Shown here: positions 6,501 through 9,637 of the stretch, piece by piece | How positions within the stretch are numbered: position 1 is the first letter of the stretch | How the letters are laid out: each line of letters begins with the position of its first letter | NCBI GenBank assembly: GCA_025936275.1 | Contig: JAICTR010000080.1 | Coordinates: 1-9,637 of the forward strand | Direction of reading: 5' to 3' | Length of the DNA: 9,637 nt | From: Burkholderiales bacterium | GTDB taxonomy: Bacteria; Pseudomonadota; Gammaproteobacteria; Burkholderiales; Usitatibacteraceae | Translations under genes and position numbers: made by a program | Notes under the pieces: generated by a model | Database searches by the model: none | The model's input: only the letters and a program-made list of their open reading frames with translations | Told to the model about the DNA's origin: nothing

Positions 6501-7499
6501 TCAGGCGGCGTCGGCGAGCGCGGGCTTCCCGGCGAGGGCGAGGGCCAGCGCGAGCATGCCGTCCCACGGATCGCCTGCCTGCACGCCTTTAATCATGCGG
6601 TCGATCCGGTGCGCTCGCAAGAGCGCTTGCTCGAGGCCGGCGCGCTCGAGGCGCTTCGCGCCGCGCCCGAGCGCGGAGACGCGCTCCGGCGCGAGGAAGC
6701 CGCGCGGCCGCTGTCCGGCGTCGATCGCCATCATGAGCCGCGCCTCCTCGGCGAGCGTCCAGAGGAGCAGCGGCAGCGGCTCGTCCTCGGCGCGCAGCGA
6801 CTCGACGATGCGCACGATGCGCGCGGCGTCGCCCGCATGGATCGCATCCAGCAGCGCCTCGCGATCGAAGCGCGACACGTCGACCACCGCGTCGCGGATC
6901 GACTCGAGCGTCACCTCGCCTTGCGGCAGCAGCAGCGCGAGCTTCTCCACTTCCTGCTGCGCCGCGAGGAGGTTTCCCTCGACGCGGTCGGCGAGCCATT
7001 CCAGCGTCTCGATCGAGGCCTTCTGCCCGTGGCGCGCCATGCGCGCGGCGAGCCACTCCGGAAGCTCCTCGCGCGTGACCGGCTGGGCCTCGACCACGAG
7101 TCCCGCGGCATCGAGCGCCTCGAACCAGCGCGACTTCTGCTGCTTCCAGTCGAGCCCGGGCAGCATCACCAGCGCGACGGTGTCTTCGCCGAGGCTCGCG
7201 CACCACGACTCGATCGCGCGCGCGCCCTCGACGCCGGGCTTGCCGCCGGGGATGCGCAGCTCCAGCAGCCGCTTCGAGGCGAAGAGCGAGAGGTTGGAGG
7301 CCGACGCGCCGAGCCGGCTCCAGTCGGCGCCGGGCTCGGCGAAGAAAATCTCGCGCTCGGTGCAGCCCGCCGCGCGCGCCGCCTCGCGGATGCGGTCGGC
7401 GGCTTCGAGCGCCACCAGCGCCTCGGCGCCATGCACCGCGTAGAGGCGCGCGAGTCCCTTGCGCAGCTGCGCCTCGAGCTGCTTCGCGCGGATCTTCAT
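6501..7499 (-). CDS. holA: DNA polymerase III delta subunit HolA
   Basis: HolA is the delta subunit of the clamp loader; it opens the beta sliding clamp during loading onto primed DNA. The 332-residue product compares with 343 in E. coli. The N-terminal AAA-like domain begins MKIRAKQLEAQLRKGLARLYAVHGAEALVALEAADRIREAA, followed by the clamp-interacting region SLFASKRLLELRIPGGKPG (about 70-88). The helical linker contains EWLADRVEGNLLAAQQEVEKLALL, a very characteristic segment, and the collar domain follows with DALHAG-like RFDREALLDAIHAGDA and LLLWTLAEEARLM. The Walker A motif is absent, as expected for delta. The ATG at 7499 overlaps the lptE stop as ATGA. The lptE-holA order directly after leuS is conserved in many proteobacteria. 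Confidence 0.94.
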   Translation of the reverse strand: MKIRAKQLEAQLRKGLARLYAVHGAEALVALEAADRIREAARAAGCTEREIFFAEPGADWSRLGASASNLSLFASKRLLELRIPGGKPGVEGARAIESWCASLGEDTVALVMLPGLDWKQQKSRWFEALDAAGLVVEAQPVTREELPEWLAARMARHGQKASIETLEWLADRVEGNLLAAQQEVEKLALLLPQGEVTLESIRDAVVDVSRFDREALLDAIHAGDAARIVRIVESLRAEDEPLPLLLWTLAEEARLMMAIDAGQRPRGFLAPERVSALGRGAKRLERAGLEQALLRAHRIDRMIKGVQAGDPWDGMLALALALAGKPALADAA

Positions 7500-7994
7500 C
7501 GAGCAGGCAAGAAGGCAGCCGCCGACTCGCGGCGCGCGACCGCGACCTGGCGCAGGATCCTTCCCGCGAGGTCCGCCCGCATGTCCTTGTAGAGAAGCTG
7601 CTCCTCGGCTTCCTTCGCCGTCGGCGCCGCCTCGCTATAGGTGATGAGGCGCGTCGTGGAGACCTCGGCCGGCGCGATCACCGGCTCCTCGCGCCCCGGC
7701 ACCGTGAGCTCGTAGCTCACCGCGAGGCGCAGCTGGAACTCGTACACGCGCCCGCTCCCGGTGATGGTGTGCACCGTCTTGTCGCGCGACTCGCCGAGCA
7801 CGCGCAGCGTGGCCTCGGCATCTTTCTCCGAGGACACGAGGTGCGTGGGCCCGGTCGCGAGGATGCGCCGCAGGTCCGTGACCACGGTCGAGGGCACGTT
7901 CGAGGTGACGAAGAGCGTACGCAAGCCCACGCTCGGCTCGCCGCGCAGCTCGAAGCCGCACGCGGCGAGGAAAAGCAAGGCGACGAGGAAGATC

Positions 7995-8002
<8 letters not shown>
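7496..8002 (-). CDS. lptE: LPS-assembly lipoprotein LptE
   Basis: LptE is an outer-membrane lipoprotein that plugs the LptD barrel and helps deliver lipopolysaccharide to the cell surface. The 168-residue product has a short lipoprotein signal: MSRIFLVALLFLAAC, lipobox LAAC with C15 as the lipidated residue, followed by GFELRG, a typical LptE opening. The rest (LRTLFVTSN, then YELTVPG, STTRLITYSEAAPTAKEAEEQLLYKDMRADLAGRILRQVA) matches the LptE/RlpB fold, including the YKDMR segment before the last helix. The start must be TTG at 8002: an in-frame TGA lies just two codons upstream, and no ATG or GTG occurs before the lipobox. GGTGA six bases upstream supports it. The gene overlaps the 3' end of leuS by eight bases and holA by four. 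Confidence 0.9.

Positions 8003-9637
<1,635 letters not shown>

Noticed and set aside
5278..7443. 721-codon open frame on the + strand opposite proA and holA
   Set aside because: It spans two confidently identified genes on the other strand, has a low-complexity composition and shows no start context; a GC-driven shadow.

Overview
This is a high-GC, almost gap-free stretch of a bacterial chromosome. Gene order and protein families point to a betaproteobacterium. The run leuS–lptE–holA–proA–nadD–rsfS–rlmH–(hydrolase)–maf–rng is, from memory, typical of Nitrosomonadales- and Rhodocyclales-like genomes, but I cannot name the genus. An outer-membrane LptE with a lipobox shows a Gram-negative cell.

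Layout. At the left edge (2-559, + strand) is the 3' part of a branched-chain amino-acid type ABC transporter ATPase (LivF family). It runs convergently into rng (630-2084, - strand). Everything from 630 to the right edge is read leftward: leuS (3' two thirds, 7995-9637), lptE, holA, proA, nadD, rsfS, rlmH, an unassigned alpha/beta hydrolase, maf and finally rng. From leuS to maf the genes overlap by 4-8 bases or are separated by 4-5 bases, so they look like one translationally coupled operon. Four of them start with non-ATG codons: lptE and nadD with TTG, rlmH and maf with GTG. The operon promoter lies outside the window, upstream of leuS. The genes cover housekeeping roles: tRNA charging, LPS export, replication clamp loading, proline and NAD synthesis, ribosome silencing, 23S rRNA methylation, nucleotide-pool cleaning and RNA processing.

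No new multi-gene system is visible: there is no CRISPR, toxin-antitoxin, phage, transposase or biosynthetic cluster. The unusual signal is repeat DNA. Three unrelated palindromic repeats of intergenic type occur: a head-to-head GGGGGTC/GACCCC pair at the livF/rng junction, a 140-bp element with 21-bp perfect terminal inverted repeats between maf and rng, and a CCCTCTCCC/GGGAGAGGG palindrome lying in frame inside leuS, where it adds about 11-12 residues to LeuRS. The last is the observation most worth following. There is no gene-free stretch longer than 300 bases; the largest gap is 2085-2262.
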